64,000 nucleotides of DNA, from NCBI RefSeq assembly GCF_963666675.1, contig NZ_OY762929.1, positions 2,790,001 through 2,854,000 of the forward strand, in the 5' to 3' direction. A model generated the notes under the pieces. That model was not told the DNA's origin and made no database searches. It saw only the letters and a list, made by a program, of their open reading frames with translations. This document shows, piece by piece, positions 35,543 to 44,914 of the stretch. Both the position numbers and the translations under genes were made by a program. Every line of letters begins with the position of its first letter. The first letter of the stretch is position 1. The stretch comes from an uncultured Desulfobacter sp. (GTDB lineage: Bacteria > Desulfobacterota > Desulfobacteria > Desulfobacterales > Desulfobacteraceae).

Positions 35543-36637
35543 GATGGCTCCTGCCTGGGCTGTTGCAAATTAATTTGTATGCTTAAAGCACGCGAACCTC
35601 TGATCTCCAATACTTCGGCAACAACACCATCAAACTTTATTTTATCTCCAACCTTTAGAACCCGGCCTGTCTGTTCCATTAACAGGCCGCAAAGGGTTTC
35701 AGCTTCAATGCTTTCAAGGTTCAGATTCAGTTGCTTGTTGACGGTTGAGATCAATGTTCCACCAGCAACAATAAATTTGTCAGGGGCAATTGACTCAATC
35801 TCAATTAGATCAGTTTCGAATTCATCTTCAACCGGACCGACAATCTGTTCCAATACGTCTTCCAGCGTGATACAGCCAATGATAGTCCCATACTCGTCCA
35901 CCACAAGTGCCATCTGCTGGTGTGTTTCCTGAAATTGCCGCAGAAGCAGGCTGATTCGAATGGTTTCAGGTACAGATATCACCGGTCGCGCGATTGAAAG
36001 CAAGATGTCTTCTGCGTCAGAAGACACGTCGATCAAATCTTTGATGTGAACAATTCCCAGCACAGAGTCCAGCGACCCATCGCATAAGGGGTAGCGGGAA
36101 TGTTTATTTTCTTTTGCCAATGTTTTTTAACAGAAAAGAGGTGGTTGTATTCAAAGCAATCATGAACGGATAGGAAAAAAAATAAAACAGTTTCATGGGA
36201 ATGGCCAACCACAGCAAAACTTTTTCCGGGCGTCGCAGGGCATATATTTTAGGCGCCTGTTCCCCAAAAACAAGATGGGCAGCAGTAATGGCGGTAAAAG
36301 CGATTGTGAAGGCGATACCATGTACCCAGATCTCAGAAACTACCCATAGGGCCTTTAGCAGGGGCCGCAGCAGGTGAGCTATGGCCGGCTCTCCAATCCA
36401 ACCAAGACCAAGTGATGCCATAGTAATGCCAAGCTGGCAGGCTGACAGTGTGGCATCCATTCGCTGCACCATCCAGCGCGCTGTTAAAGCAAAGGGGACT
36501 TTTTTTTCTACCTGCTCATCGATCCTGGCAGGCCTGACTTTCACCAGTGCAAATTCAGCAGCAACAAAAAATCCATTTATAAATACGAGAACAACTGCAA
36601 AAAAAATATTGGCAAGGTCAGTTGCTAAGGTTGGCAT
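35539..36637 (-). pseudogene. CorC/HlyC-type CNNM-CBS membrane protein with internal deletion
   Basis: The first part (36637-36104) is a DUF21/CNNM membrane domain (FINGFFVAAEFALVKVRPAR, GITMASLGLGWIGEPAIA, VFGEQAPKIYALRRPEKVL). The second (36120-35539, other frame) starts in mid-CBS domain (SRYPLCDGSLDSVLGIVHIK) and has a full second CBS (ALVVDEYGTIIGCITLEDVL) plus the CorC_HlyC tail. About 80-90 residues that join the domains are missing and the frame changes at about 36,110. Mg/Co-type efflux or tolerance was the probable role; now likely inactive. Confidence 0.82.
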
Positions 36638-36667
36638 AGGGAATCCTAATTCGTTTCTATAAAAAAA

Positions 36668-36883
36668 TTAAGTATCATTTAAGGCGCGGCACCTTCTTAC
36701 CTGGATCATATTTGTCATACCTGCCGTCCAGACAGGTTGTCCTCCAGTAATTATGACCAGATCTTCTTCTAAAACATCTTTTGCATCAAGCGCTGGTTGG
36801 CTTACGGTTTCAACAATTTTATCTGTACCATATAGAACCGCATTGGCCACATCCGCATAATCTTTATCTGTTATGGAAGGCAT
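36668..36883 (-). pseudogene. pyk: Pyruvate kinase relic with internal deletion
   Basis: 71 codons contain two separated blocks of pyruvate kinase fused together: SITDKDYADVANAVLYGTD (the DVANAVxDGTD active-site block) and LDAKDVLEEDLVIITGGQPV, then TAGMTNMIQV (the allosteric C-terminal end, DLVVITxGxPxxxxGTTN). Roughly 200 residues between them and the whole N-terminus are missing. Not functional. It marks loss of a glycolytic gene from the island. Confidence 0.8.
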
Positions 36884-36959
36884 TTTGTTTGAGTTATTCT
36901 TGAGGATCTGAGTCAGATTTTGCTATCTGCTCTCTCATTCTGGTATCAGCAAAAATATT

Positions 36960-37868
36960 CTACAGTTTATAATTATTCTTAATACCCAGGTTACCACTTA
37001 TAAAAGCTTCTGCCATGGCCAGAGGTATCTGGGCTTCTGCTTCAACAACTTTGGCCTTCATTTCCTGAACCCGGGCTCTCATCTCCTGCTCCTGGGCAAA
37101 GGCCATAGCACGCTTTTCCTCGGCTTTTGCCTGGGCAATCTTCTTGTCTGCCTCTGCCCGGTCGGTTTCCAATTCAGCCCCGATATTTTTGCCCACATCC
37201 ACATCGGCAATATCAATAGATAGGATTTCATAGGCCGTTCCCGCATCCAACCCTTTTTTCAGAACTGTTTCTGATATTAACTCCGGATTTTCAAGAACTT
37301 GCTTATGGGTGTTGGCTGACCCGATGGTGGTCACAATACCCTCTCCCACCCTTGCAAGAATCGTCTCTGCTCCGGCCCCGCCGACAAGGCGGTCTATATT
37401 GGCCCGAACCGTGACCAATGCGATGGCTTTCAGCTGAATACCATCCTTTGCCACGCCCGCCACAAGGGGGGTTCCAATGACTTTTGGGTTGACCGACATC
37501 TGAACCGCCTCAAGCACATCCCTGCCGGCCAGGTCAATGGCAACGGCCTTCTTAAAGGTGAGTTCGATATTGGCCTTATCAGCTGCAATGAGCGCCTGGA
37601 CTACACGGCTGACATTACCGCCGGCGAGGAAATGGGACTCAAGGTCATCTGGAGAAATTTCAATGCCGGCTTTAACGGCCATGATTTTGGATTCAACAAT
37701 CAGCTTAGGCGGAACTTTTCTGAACCGCATGAAAATAATATTGAATAATCCAACCTTTGCACCGGACACCAATGCCTGGAGCCACAAGGCTAAATATGAA
37801 AAAATAAAATAAAACAACACGATACCGACAAGACCTGCAATTATTATTAAAACGTATCTAAAATCCAT
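36960..37868 (-). CDS. floA: Flotillin-like protein FloA
   Basis: 302 residues: an N-terminal membrane hairpin (YVLIIIAGLVGIVLFYFIFS), a SPFH/flotillin domain (KANIELTFKKAVAIDLAGRD, VKDGIQLKAIALV-type block), and an Ala/Glu-rich coiled coil (AEADKKIAQAKAEEKRAMAF). Bacterial FloA organises membrane microdomains and helps envelope-stress proteases. The last residues (GNLGIKNNYKL) are shorter than usual, possibly slightly truncated. No NfeD partner is found; a 55-codon ORF overlaps its start. Confidence 0.9.
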   Translation of the reverse strand: MDFRYVLIIIAGLVGIVLFYFIFSYLALWLQALVSGAKVGLFNIIFMRFRKVPPKLIVESKIMAVKAGIEISPDDLESHFLAGGNVSRVVQALIAADKANIELTFKKAVAIDLAGRDVLEAVQMSVNPKVIGTPLVAGVAKDGIQLKAIALVTVRANIDRLVGGAGAETILARVGEGIVTTIGSANTHKQVLENPELISETVLKKGLDAGTAYEILSIDIADVDVGKNIGAELETDRAEADKKIAQAKAEEKRAMAFAQEQEMRARVQEMKAKVVEAEAQIPLAMAEAFISGNLGIKNNYKL

Positions 37869-38014
37869 TTAAACCATCTCCTATTATAAAGTTCTTCAAT
37901 GATAATTCGGTTCCCTGTGGTGTCTGTTACAAGCAATGAATCTGCATCAATATATTCTCCATTGGTCAACCGCAGCTTCATTTCAAGAATCGTCTCCTTT
38001 AGCTTCTCGGGCAT
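37847..38014 (-). CDS. Small ORF overlapping the floA start
   Basis: A 55-codon frame from ATG 38014 with an AAAGGT site at the right distance: MPEKLKETILEMKLRLTNGE then DADSLLVTDTTGNRIIIEEL. It looks like the C-terminal part of a real protein (ordered beta/alpha pattern) and overlaps floA by 22 bases, so coupling is possible. I do not recognise the family. It may be a relic, since the sequence before it shows no gene. Confidence 0.35.
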   Translation of the reverse strand: MPEKLKETILEMKLRLTNGEYIDADSLLVTDTTGNRIIIEELYNRRWFKWILDTF

Positions 38015-38082
38015 CGGTACCTTTTTTTTGAAATAACTGCTCGGACTGTTCTGGTATTCACTGATTTCACTGATTTACCTTT

Positions 38083-39714
38083 TTATAAAATAAAATCAGT
38101 GGCCAGAAATTTGCTCTTACGGTCTCTAACAATGCGGGTGATGATTTTTTTGTTCAAATCTGTCTGTTTGGCCGCGACAAGTGTTCGAATCGAAAAGACC
38201 CGTAAGGCGTCCGAGACAGAAAGGGTTCCTTCGGCTGAGTCTTTCCTTCCTGTGAAAGGAAAGGTATCCGGTCCTCTCTGGCACTGGCTGTTAATGTTGA
38301 CCCTGCAGACCTGGTTTACCAACGGATCAATCAAACTGGCGATCTGGTCCGGGTTACTTCCGAAAATGGAAACCTGCTGGCCATAGTTTGAATTGATCAT
38401 GTACTCAACAGGTTCGTTAATGTTCTTGAATGCAAGAACAGGGATCACCGGCCCAAACTGTTCTTCATGATAAACCCGCATTTTGGGGGTGACCGGATAA
38501 AGAATTGCCGGAAAAAAGAAACTGCCACAAACGGTTGGCCGGTCAGTGTTGATGATTTTGGCACCCTGTTCAACTGCATCTGACACAAGGGCCTCAAGAT
38601 AGCTGGTTTTATCTTTTTCGGCAACCGGTGTAATAAAAACCCCTTCCTGCCATGGCATGCCAAACGTTAACGCATTCACGGCAGCGGCAAAGCGTTCAAG
38701 AAAGACATCAACAATGTCGGTCTCTACAAACAAGATCTTAAGCGCTGTACACCGTTGCCCGTTAAAGGAAAGGCAGCCTAAAACGCATTCTTTTACCGCC
38801 AGATCCAAATCGGCCCCTTTGAGAACAATGGCTGGATTTTTGGCCTCCAGCCCCAGCACGCAGCGAAGGCGGTTAGGATGGGGATGAAGTTTTTTTAAAG
38901 CATTTGCCGTTTTACTTGTGCCGATTAGTCCCAGAACATTGATTTTCCCCGAAGCCATGAGCGGCGGAATTAATTTTCTGCCCTCGCCGTAAATAATGTT
39001 TATAACCCCTTTTGGAAAAATCTGGCAAAACGCTTCCAGCAGCGGTGCATAAAGAAGCGCACCATGCTTGGGAGGTTTTAAGATGACCGAATTTCCCATG
39101 ACAAGCGCAGGTATCAGTGTGGTGAAGGTCTCGTTGAGCGGATAATTGAACGGTCCCATGCACAGAACAACGCCTAAGGGGGCACGCCTAATCTGGCCGA
39201 TGATGCCTTCCTCCATGGAAAACCTGGAAGAAGTTCGATCCAGATCTTTAAGGGCGGCAAGTGTATCGTTGATGTATTGAATTGTCCGGTCGAATTCCTT
39301 TTGAGAATCCACTAAAGATTTCCCAATCTCCCACATCAGAAACCTCACCACCCGTTCCTTTACCTCAATCATTCGAAAAACGAACTGCTCCATATGGTCA
39401 ATTCGATCTGCAACGGAAAGGGTGGGCCAGAGGCCACGCCCGTGATCATAAGCTGCGACTGCTGCATCAAGTGCCTGTAACGCTTCCTTTTCCGTCAACA
39501 GCGGATATTCACCAATTAAAAAGGGCTTCGGGCCAGTATCGCCTGCCACCCAAACGGGCGAGAGAACCTCCTGACGCGGCCCGTCCCAAACCTGAATCTC
39601 ACCATTCACGAGATAACCGGTCTGAATGCAGGGCATGTCCTTTAGAAGGGGTTGGGGTATATCTGTGATTCGCGGAAACAGGTTTGGATTTTTAATCAAA
39701 TTGTTTTTCTGCAT
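38083..39714 (-). CDS. GapN-like NADP-dependent glyceraldehyde-3-phosphate dehydrogenase
   Basis: 543 residues, aldehyde dehydrogenase superfamily: cofactor block VVLCMGPFNYPLNETFTTLI and KPPKHGALLYAPLLEAF, general base Glu in LGLEAKNP, nucleophile Cys in FNGQRCTALKILFVET, and the C-terminal EEQFGPVIPVLAF. Similarity is to the non-phosphorylating GapN group with long N-terminus, oxidising glyceraldehyde-3-P directly to 3-phosphoglycerate with NADPH formation. It is part of the long minus-strand stress operon, where NADPH could support redox defence. Another aldehyde substrate cannot be excluded. Confidence 0.82.
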   Translation of the reverse strand: MQKNNLIKNPNLFPRITDIPQPLLKDMPCIQTGYLVNGEIQVWDGPRQEVLSPVWVAGDTGPKPFLIGEYPLLTEKEALQALDAAVAAYDHGRGLWPTLSVADRIDHMEQFVFRMIEVKERVVRFLMWEIGKSLVDSQKEFDRTIQYINDTLAALKDLDRTSSRFSMEEGIIGQIRRAPLGVVLCMGPFNYPLNETFTTLIPALVMGNSVILKPPKHGALLYAPLLEAFCQIFPKGVINIIYGEGRKLIPPLMASGKINVLGLIGTSKTANALKKLHPHPNRLRCVLGLEAKNPAIVLKGADLDLAVKECVLGCLSFNGQRCTALKILFVETDIVDVFLERFAAAVNALTFGMPWQEGVFITPVAEKDKTSYLEALVSDAVEQGAKIINTDRPTVCGSFFFPAILYPVTPKMRVYHEEQFGPVIPVLAFKNINEPVEYMINSNYGQQVSIFGSNPDQIASLIDPLVNQVCRVNINSQCQRGPDTFPFTGRKDSAEGTLSVSDALRVFSIRTLVAAKQTDLNKKIITRIVRDRKSKFLATDFIL

Positions 39715-39729
39715 CTTTTCCTTCTTTTT

Positions 39730-40019
39730 TTAATCATTGGTTTTCAGACGAATGCTCAACAACGGAATGGGACACCGACGAAACATTTTCTCGGCGGTGG
39801 AGCCATAAAAAAAGTCAGCCAAATCGGTCCGGCCTTTTGTTCCCATGACGAGAATGTCCGCCGTTTCTTCCTCGATTGCGGCCAGGATCTCCTCGAACGG
39901 GACACCGGTCCTGAAAACCGTTCTGTATAGAGCCGGATCACGCTTGGAGGCGGCAAGGACTTTTGCGATCTCTTCGGATCGATATTCCCTGGTTTCACTG
40001 ATATATTTGCTAACTTCCC
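39730..40019 (-). pseudogene. Universal stress protein (UspA) C-terminal relic
   Basis: An open frame without a start codon reads TGVPFEEILAAIEEETADIL, then VMGTKGRTDLADFFYGSTAE and RRCPIPLLSI. It contains the Usp ATP-binding signature (GxxGx8GSxxE...V) but lacks the first ~70 residues that begin the Rossmann-like fold. It abuts the end of the synthetase-acetyltransferase gene. It is probably a deletion scar from a complete usp gene. Confidence 0.82.
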
Positions 40020-42679
40020 TCTAATTGAATAACTAATTTATATCCATCGGTATCCAGATCTTTTTCTATTTCAAATCCAAGCTTTCTCCCAAGCGCCAGC
40101 ATATTCCTATTCGTTTTTAGCACAAAGCCGTGAACCACTCTAAATCTTCTTTTCGCAGCAATGGACAAACATTTCTCTAACAGACACACCCCAATGCCTT
40201 TGCCGTGCCAATTGTCTCCCACCAAAACGGCGAACTCACCCGTCTGCGAATCTGCATCTCCAATGATCCTGGCAACACCCAGCATCCTATCAGTTTTGGA
40301 TGTTTCATCTATGGCAACCAGAGCGATCTCCCGATCGTAATCAATCTGGGTGAACCGGGCCAGCATTTTGGGGTTTAATTCTTTTACAGCGCTGAAAAAT
40401 CGGTAGTAAATTGTAGTAGGAGAAAGTACCTTGAACAATGCTGTAAAAAGTGGGGCATCCTCAGGCTTGACCGGCCGGATGAAAAGGGTTTGCCCATCAA
40501 CGGTTTTCATAAGGAATTCATCCTCGGCCGGATACGGACTGATCACCAGATGCAGGGGGGAAGGAATTTTTGTTGGTGAAACAAGTATACGGGCATCTAC
40601 AGCAATTGGGTTGCCATCCCTTATTAAAATCGGATTCATATCCAGTTCAGAAATTTGCGGAAAATCGATCAGCAGTTGGGATAGTCGGATAATTATTTCT
40701 TCTAATTTTTCCAGATCAGCTGCCAAACGGTTCCGGTATCCTTTCAACAGGGTGTAGACACGGGTTTCCTGCATGAGTCGTTGCGCCAACAACCGATTCA
40801 TGGGGGGAAGCCCCAGGGAGCTGTCTTTTAATACTTCAGTATATATTCCCCCCATACCAAAAAGAACCACTGGGCCAAAATTAGGATCCCGCTTTGCGCC
40901 CAGAAGAAGTTCAAAGTCAGGGTTTGAAAAATAAGGCTGGATCGTTACCCCGTCCAACCGGGCATCGGGTTTGTATTGACGTGCAGACGACATGATTTGA
41001 CCAAAGGCCTGGCAAATATCTGTATCACTCCGCAAATCCAAAAGAACACCGCCTGCATCTGTTTTATGGAGTATGTCCACAGATTGAAGTTTCATGACCA
41101 ACGGATATCCGATTTCCTGACCAATACGAGACGCCTGGGCTTCTGTCTTTGCCGTGCGCGTCTCTATGACGGGCATCCCATATGCCTGAAGCAATTTTTT
41201 TGATTCTGATTCTGTCATGAATTCATTTACAGAAGCACTGGCAAAAAGGTCTGCGGCTTTTTTTTGATTAAAGACCAGATTTCTATTCAGTTTTGGCGGG
41301 ATTTCTAAAAGGACTTCTTGATTTTTCGTATACTCAACCATATAAAGAAACGCTCTGACCGCTCTTTCCGGTGTATCATAGGTCGGGATTCCTGCTTCAT
41401 TCAAGCTGTCCACAGCCTTACTGATACTTTTTCCTCCCATCCAGCAGGCAACCACAGGATACCCGCGATTCTTTACAGCAGCGGCCAGGCTTTTGGCCAC
41501 CAAAAGGGGTTCTGTAAGCGCTTGAGGTGCAAGAATGACCAAGACCCCGTCTATAGTTTTTGAGTTAAAACAGATTTCCAGAACACTGGAAAAGCGATCT
41601 GGAGAGGCATCCCCGAGAATATCGATGGGGTTATTTCGGCTCCAGAATGGCGGCAGTATATCATCCAGAGCTTTCAGGATACCTGCATCAAGTGGCGCAG
41701 GTTCGTGGCCATAGCGCCCAAGCGCATCCGTTGCCATTACCCCCGGCCCGCCGCCATTGGTAACGATGGCCAGTCGGGAACCTTTCGGGCGTGGTTGCTT
41801 GGCCATGAGCTCTGCGCAGTCGAAAAGTTCTTCTATGGTATCCACGCGAACGATACCGCTTCGTTTAAAAGCAGCATCATATACGGCATCTTCTCCTGCC
41901 ATAGCGCCGGTATGGGACGCAGCAGCCTTTGCTCCTGCAGAGGTGATACCGGATTTTAGGACGATAATGGGTTTGATCCGTGACACCGAGCGGGCCGCAC
42001 TCATAAATTTGCGGATGTTTGTCAGACTTTCGATATACAATAAAATGCTCTTTGCCGCCGGGTCATTTCCAAGGTAATCGATCATGTCTCCAAAATCAAT
42101 GTCCAGCATCGACCCGATACTTACAAAATGACTGAATCCGATGTGTTCCTTGAAAGCCAAGTCAAGAATTGACGAACAAATCGCACCACTCTGGGATACA
42201 AAGGCAAGGTTTCCAGCATCAGGCATCTCAGAGGCAAAGCTGGCATTGAGACTATTGCCTGGGCAAATAAGCCCCATGCAATTTGGTCCTAAGATACGAA
42301 GACCGCCTTTATAAGCAATCTGGTGAATTCTTTTTTCTATCTTACGTCCTTTTTCACCAACCTCTTTCCCGCCTGCTGAAATGATAATGGCTCCGGCCAC
42401 TTTTTTTTTAACACATGCCTTGATGATATCAGGAACGGTATGAATCGGTGTTGCAATAATGACAAGATCCAATCCCATTTCCAGACTTGAAACCGCCTTA
42501 AAACAGTTATGCCCATGCAGCGTGCCATACTTTGGATTTACAGGCAGCAGCCTGCCGGAAAACCCACCGTCAATCAGATTTTTCATCAACGCATTGCCGA
42601 TGGTTCCTTTTCTCTCGCTGGCACCCACTACGGCAACATGGCTTGGCTGGAAGATACGATCCAGATTATATTGTCCCAT
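40010..42679 (-). CDS. ADP-forming acyl-CoA synthetase/protein acetyltransferase fusion (PatZ type)
   Basis: 889 residues: CoA-binding domain (VAVVGASERKGTIGNALMKN), succinyl-CoA-ligase-like domain with phosphohistidine region (SHTGAMAGEDAVYDAAFKRS), ATP-grasp (YPLVMKLQSVDILHKTDAGG), then a C-terminal GNAT acetyltransferase (LFIRPVKPEDAPLFTALFK; LVGDNWHGKGIGVCLLEK). This is the architecture of PatZ/YfiQ lysine acetyltransferases. It sits between cbpM and the usp relic in the chaperone operon, suggesting control of target enzymes by acetylation under stress. Some relatives make acetate and ATP instead; the GNAT favours acetylation. Confidence 0.9.
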   Translation of the reverse strand: MGQYNLDRIFQPSHVAVVGASERKGTIGNALMKNLIDGGFSGRLLPVNPKYGTLHGHNCFKAVSSLEMGLDLVIIATPIHTVPDIIKACVKKKVAGAIIISAGGKEVGEKGRKIEKRIHQIAYKGGLRILGPNCMGLICPGNSLNASFASEMPDAGNLAFVSQSGAICSSILDLAFKEHIGFSHFVSIGSMLDIDFGDMIDYLGNDPAAKSILLYIESLTNIRKFMSAARSVSRIKPIIVLKSGITSAGAKAAASHTGAMAGEDAVYDAAFKRSGIVRVDTIEELFDCAELMAKQPRPKGSRLAIVTNGGGPGVMATDALGRYGHEPAPLDAGILKALDDILPPFWSRNNPIDILGDASPDRFSSVLEICFNSKTIDGVLVILAPQALTEPLLVAKSLAAAVKNRGYPVVACWMGGKSISKAVDSLNEAGIPTYDTPERAVRAFLYMVEYTKNQEVLLEIPPKLNRNLVFNQKKAADLFASASVNEFMTESESKKLLQAYGMPVIETRTAKTEAQASRIGQEIGYPLVMKLQSVDILHKTDAGGVLLDLRSDTDICQAFGQIMSSARQYKPDARLDGVTIQPYFSNPDFELLLGAKRDPNFGPVVLFGMGGIYTEVLKDSSLGLPPMNRLLAQRLMQETRVYTLLKGYRNRLAADLEKLEEIIIRLSQLLIDFPQISELDMNPILIRDGNPIAVDARILVSPTKIPSPLHLVISPYPAEDEFLMKTVDGQTLFIRPVKPEDAPLFTALFKVLSPTTIYYRFFSAVKELNPKMLARFTQIDYDREIALVAIDETSKTDRMLGVARIIGDADSQTGEFAVLVGDNWHGKGIGVCLLEKCLSIAAKRRFRVVHGFVLKTNRNMLALGRKLGFEIEKDLDTDGYKLVIQLEGS

Positions 42680-42735
42680 GGAACTCCTTTTAATTTAGAT
42701 CAAGTTATCTTGTAATGATTTCTAAGGTATTGTCA

Positions 42736-43116
42736 TCATTTGATAATCATGTCCAGTTGCCGGCGAAGACTTAAGATTTCAGCCTGATGCACCTTTTCTT
42801 TTTGGCGGATATCCGCTTCCATCCTGCCAAGCTTGAGATTCAATATTTTAATTTGCCGCTGATATCGCAGCACAAAATCCACCGCCTCAAGGTTCAGGCC
42901 CATATCTTCATGCAGGTGGCGAATCATTTTTAATTTGCAGACATCTGAAAAGCATAGGCCTTTCTTTCCGTGTAGCATTATCCGGGTTGTGATCAAATCT
43001 TCCTGCTCACACTGGTGAATAAACGCCCTGGAAACACGTGCCAAACGAATGACAAACCGGTATTCGAAATGAATTTCCGGATAATCGACATAAGGTGAAA
43101 TTGGATATCTATTCAT
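42736..43116 (-). CDS. cbpM: Chaperone modulator CbpM (MerR-like)
   Basis: 126 residues with a MerR-like helix region (FIHQCEQEDLITTRIMLHGK; CFSDVCKLKMIRHLHEDMGL; NLEAVDFVLRYQRQIKIL) and a C-terminal coiled coil. CbpM binds the J-domain of CbpA and tunes its stimulation of DnaK. It follows cbpA by about 55 bases, the standard pairing. No DNA-binding role is implied. Confidence 0.9.
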   Translation of the reverse strand: MNRYPISPYVDYPEIHFEYRFVIRLARVSRAFIHQCEQEDLITTRIMLHGKKGLCFSDVCKLKMIRHLHEDMGLNLEAVDFVLRYQRQIKILNLKLGRMEADIRQKEKVHQAEILSLRRQLDMIIK

Positions 43117-43171
43117 TGTTTTTCTCCTATACAGCCACCCTGGTTTAGTTCAGCATAGTGCAAATATGTGG

Positions 43172-44125
43172 TTAATGCATATCCTTCCACTGCTCAATCA
43201 GTTTTTTTTCCCCGGCACTCAGATTCTCAGGCAATTTTGTTTCCACGGTGACATACAGATTGCCGCGCTGGTCCTGGTGTTTCATCTTTGGCATTCCCAT
43301 TTTTCCAAGTCTAAAAATTCGACCATTCCGGGTTTCCGGAGGGATATCAAGAGTTACTGTACGGTCGATGCCGGATATCGGGATTTTGCCACCCAAAAGC
43401 ATGGTGAACATGTCCACAGAAACGGTGATTTTTAAATCATCGTTTTCACGCAGAAACTGTTTATCAGGCAACACGTTGATCTTAAGAAACAGATCCCCAG
43501 AATTATTTTTACCGGTCCCCGGATGACCTTGACCCTTGATCCGAACCCGCGAGCCGGACCTGACCCCCCGTGGGATTTTGACCTCTATTTTACGGCCATT
43601 TTCCCATTCCAGTATACGACTGCCCCCGTTAAACGCTTCATTTAAACTCACCTGAATCGGTTGTTCAATGTCACCGCCCTGCTGCGGTTGCATCCCATGA
43701 GAGAATGTCTGATTTCCACTATCCGGGCCTTGGTTGCCCTTGCCGAACAGGGTCTCGAAAAAGTCAGAATATTGACCGCCAGTTCTAAACAACTCTTCAA
43801 AAGCTTTGGGATCAACTGACTGGTAGGAATGCTTTGGGTCGTATGCGGATTGTGTCCTGCCCCAGTCAAAGCCTTCGGATTGTTCGCTGGTGTGCTGGTG
43901 GCTTTTCCACTGAGAACCTAAGTGATCGTACTTCCGGCGTTTTTTAGGATCTGAGAGAACTTCATATGCCTCGTTGAGATCAGAGAATTTTTGGGCTGCC
44001 GTACTATCATTTTGATTGACATCAGGATGACATTTCCGGGCCAGTTTGCGATAGGATTTTTTTATCTCCTTGTCGCTTGCCTTGCGATCCACACCCAATG
44101 CCTTATAGTAGTCTTTGTATTCCAT
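43172..44125 (-). CDS. cbpA: DnaJ-type co-chaperone CbpA
   Basis: 317 residues: J-domain with HPD (RKLARKCHPDVNQND), a Gly/Phe/Gln linker, then two C-terminal substrate-binding domains (GVRSGSRVRIKGQGHPGTGK; IPPETRNGRIFRLGKMGMPK). It lacks the four CxxCxGxG zinc repeats of canonical DnaJ, which identifies the CbpA class. It is preceded by grpE and followed by cbpM in the same operon. It partners the island DnaK at 32265. Confidence 0.95.
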   Translation of the reverse strand: MEYKDYYKALGVDRKASDKEIKKSYRKLARKCHPDVNQNDSTAAQKFSDLNEAYEVLSDPKKRRKYDHLGSQWKSHQHTSEQSEGFDWGRTQSAYDPKHSYQSVDPKAFEELFRTGGQYSDFFETLFGKGNQGPDSGNQTFSHGMQPQQGGDIEQPIQVSLNEAFNGGSRILEWENGRKIEVKIPRGVRSGSRVRIKGQGHPGTGKNNSGDLFLKINVLPDKQFLRENDDLKITVSVDMFTMLLGGKIPISGIDRTVTLDIPPETRNGRIFRLGKMGMPKMKHQDQRGNLYVTVETKLPENLSAGEKKLIEQWKDMH

Positions 44126-44178
44126 AATGGTCCTATATAAGCTCCAAACAAAGAATTTATCTTTTCCGGATTAGTGAC

Positions 44179-44744
44179 TTAACCGGCAGACACCAACACC
44201 TGTGATGGGCGCAAAAGTTTCTCATGATACAAATATCCCTTTCTTTCGACTCTAACCACAGTATTGGCAGCAGCTGAAGGGTGCTGAACCATGCCAATGG
44301 CTTCGTGAAAATTAGGGTCAAACACTTCTCCAAAGGCGGCAATCATTTTTACATCATATTTGATAAAGAACTTATCAAGAATTTCCCGGAGCAGCTCAAT
44401 ACCCTGAAGGATCTTCCGGCCATCCTCTTCACTGGAGATATGGATCAGTGCTAAATCCAAACCGTCAGCGATCTGGAGTACGTCTATCAATAATTCTTCT
44501 TTTTGGCCCTCCGCCTCCTGGGCATAGGATCGAGCATTACGTTTTTTAGTGTTTTCAAGGTCAGCAAGTAAATGAAGATATTTGTCTTTCCAGGAAGATA
44601 TTTGTCTTTCCAGATAGATGCTATATCCGTTTTTTTCTCCTCAGAATATCTTGACTCTGAATCTTCTTGATTAAAGTTGTTATTTGCCTGGGGCTCTGAA
44701 TCATTGGCCCCGGCAAGCGTATCTTCCTGTAATTTATCAGCCAT
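44179..44744 (-). pseudogene. grpE: GrpE nucleotide-exchange factor, frame broken by a 20-bp tandem duplication
   Basis: The start (MADKLQEDTLAGANDSEPQA) and end (LQIADGLDLALIHISSEEDG...RVERKGYLYHEKLLRPSQVL) of GrpE are in different frames. At 44576-44615 a 20-base unit is present twice in tandem. Removing one copy gives IWKDKYLHLLADLENTKKRN then ARSYAQEAEGQKEELLIDVL, the canonical GrpE helix. The gene would then be exactly 182 codons including stop. As it stands, DnaK would lack its island exchange factor. The duplication could revert by recombination, or might be an assembly error. Confidence 0.93.
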
Positions 44745-44859
44745 CTTTAACCCCTTTTAAAAAAAGACTTTTAGGCCAGATTGAAAAAGAAGACGGCGAT
44801 ATCTAAAAACGGGCCATCTCCGACGAATAAATCGGGACCCATTCTCGATTGCTCGTATT

Positions 44860-44908
44860 CCAGCAGGAACCGTATCAGACGACAGGTGCTGTAACAGGTT
44901 CCTGCTGG
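44860..44908. terminator. 12-bp inverted repeat between hsp20 and grpE
   Basis: CCAGCAGGAACC (44860-44871) and GGTTCCTGCTGG (44897-44908) are perfect complements with a 25-base loop. On the plus strand ATCTTTTT follows, a terminator-like end. On the minus strand, the direction of the operon, no T-run follows, so it may attenuate or stabilise mRNA between the Hsp20 genes and grpE. Confidence 0.5.
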
Positions 44909-44914
44909 ATCTTT

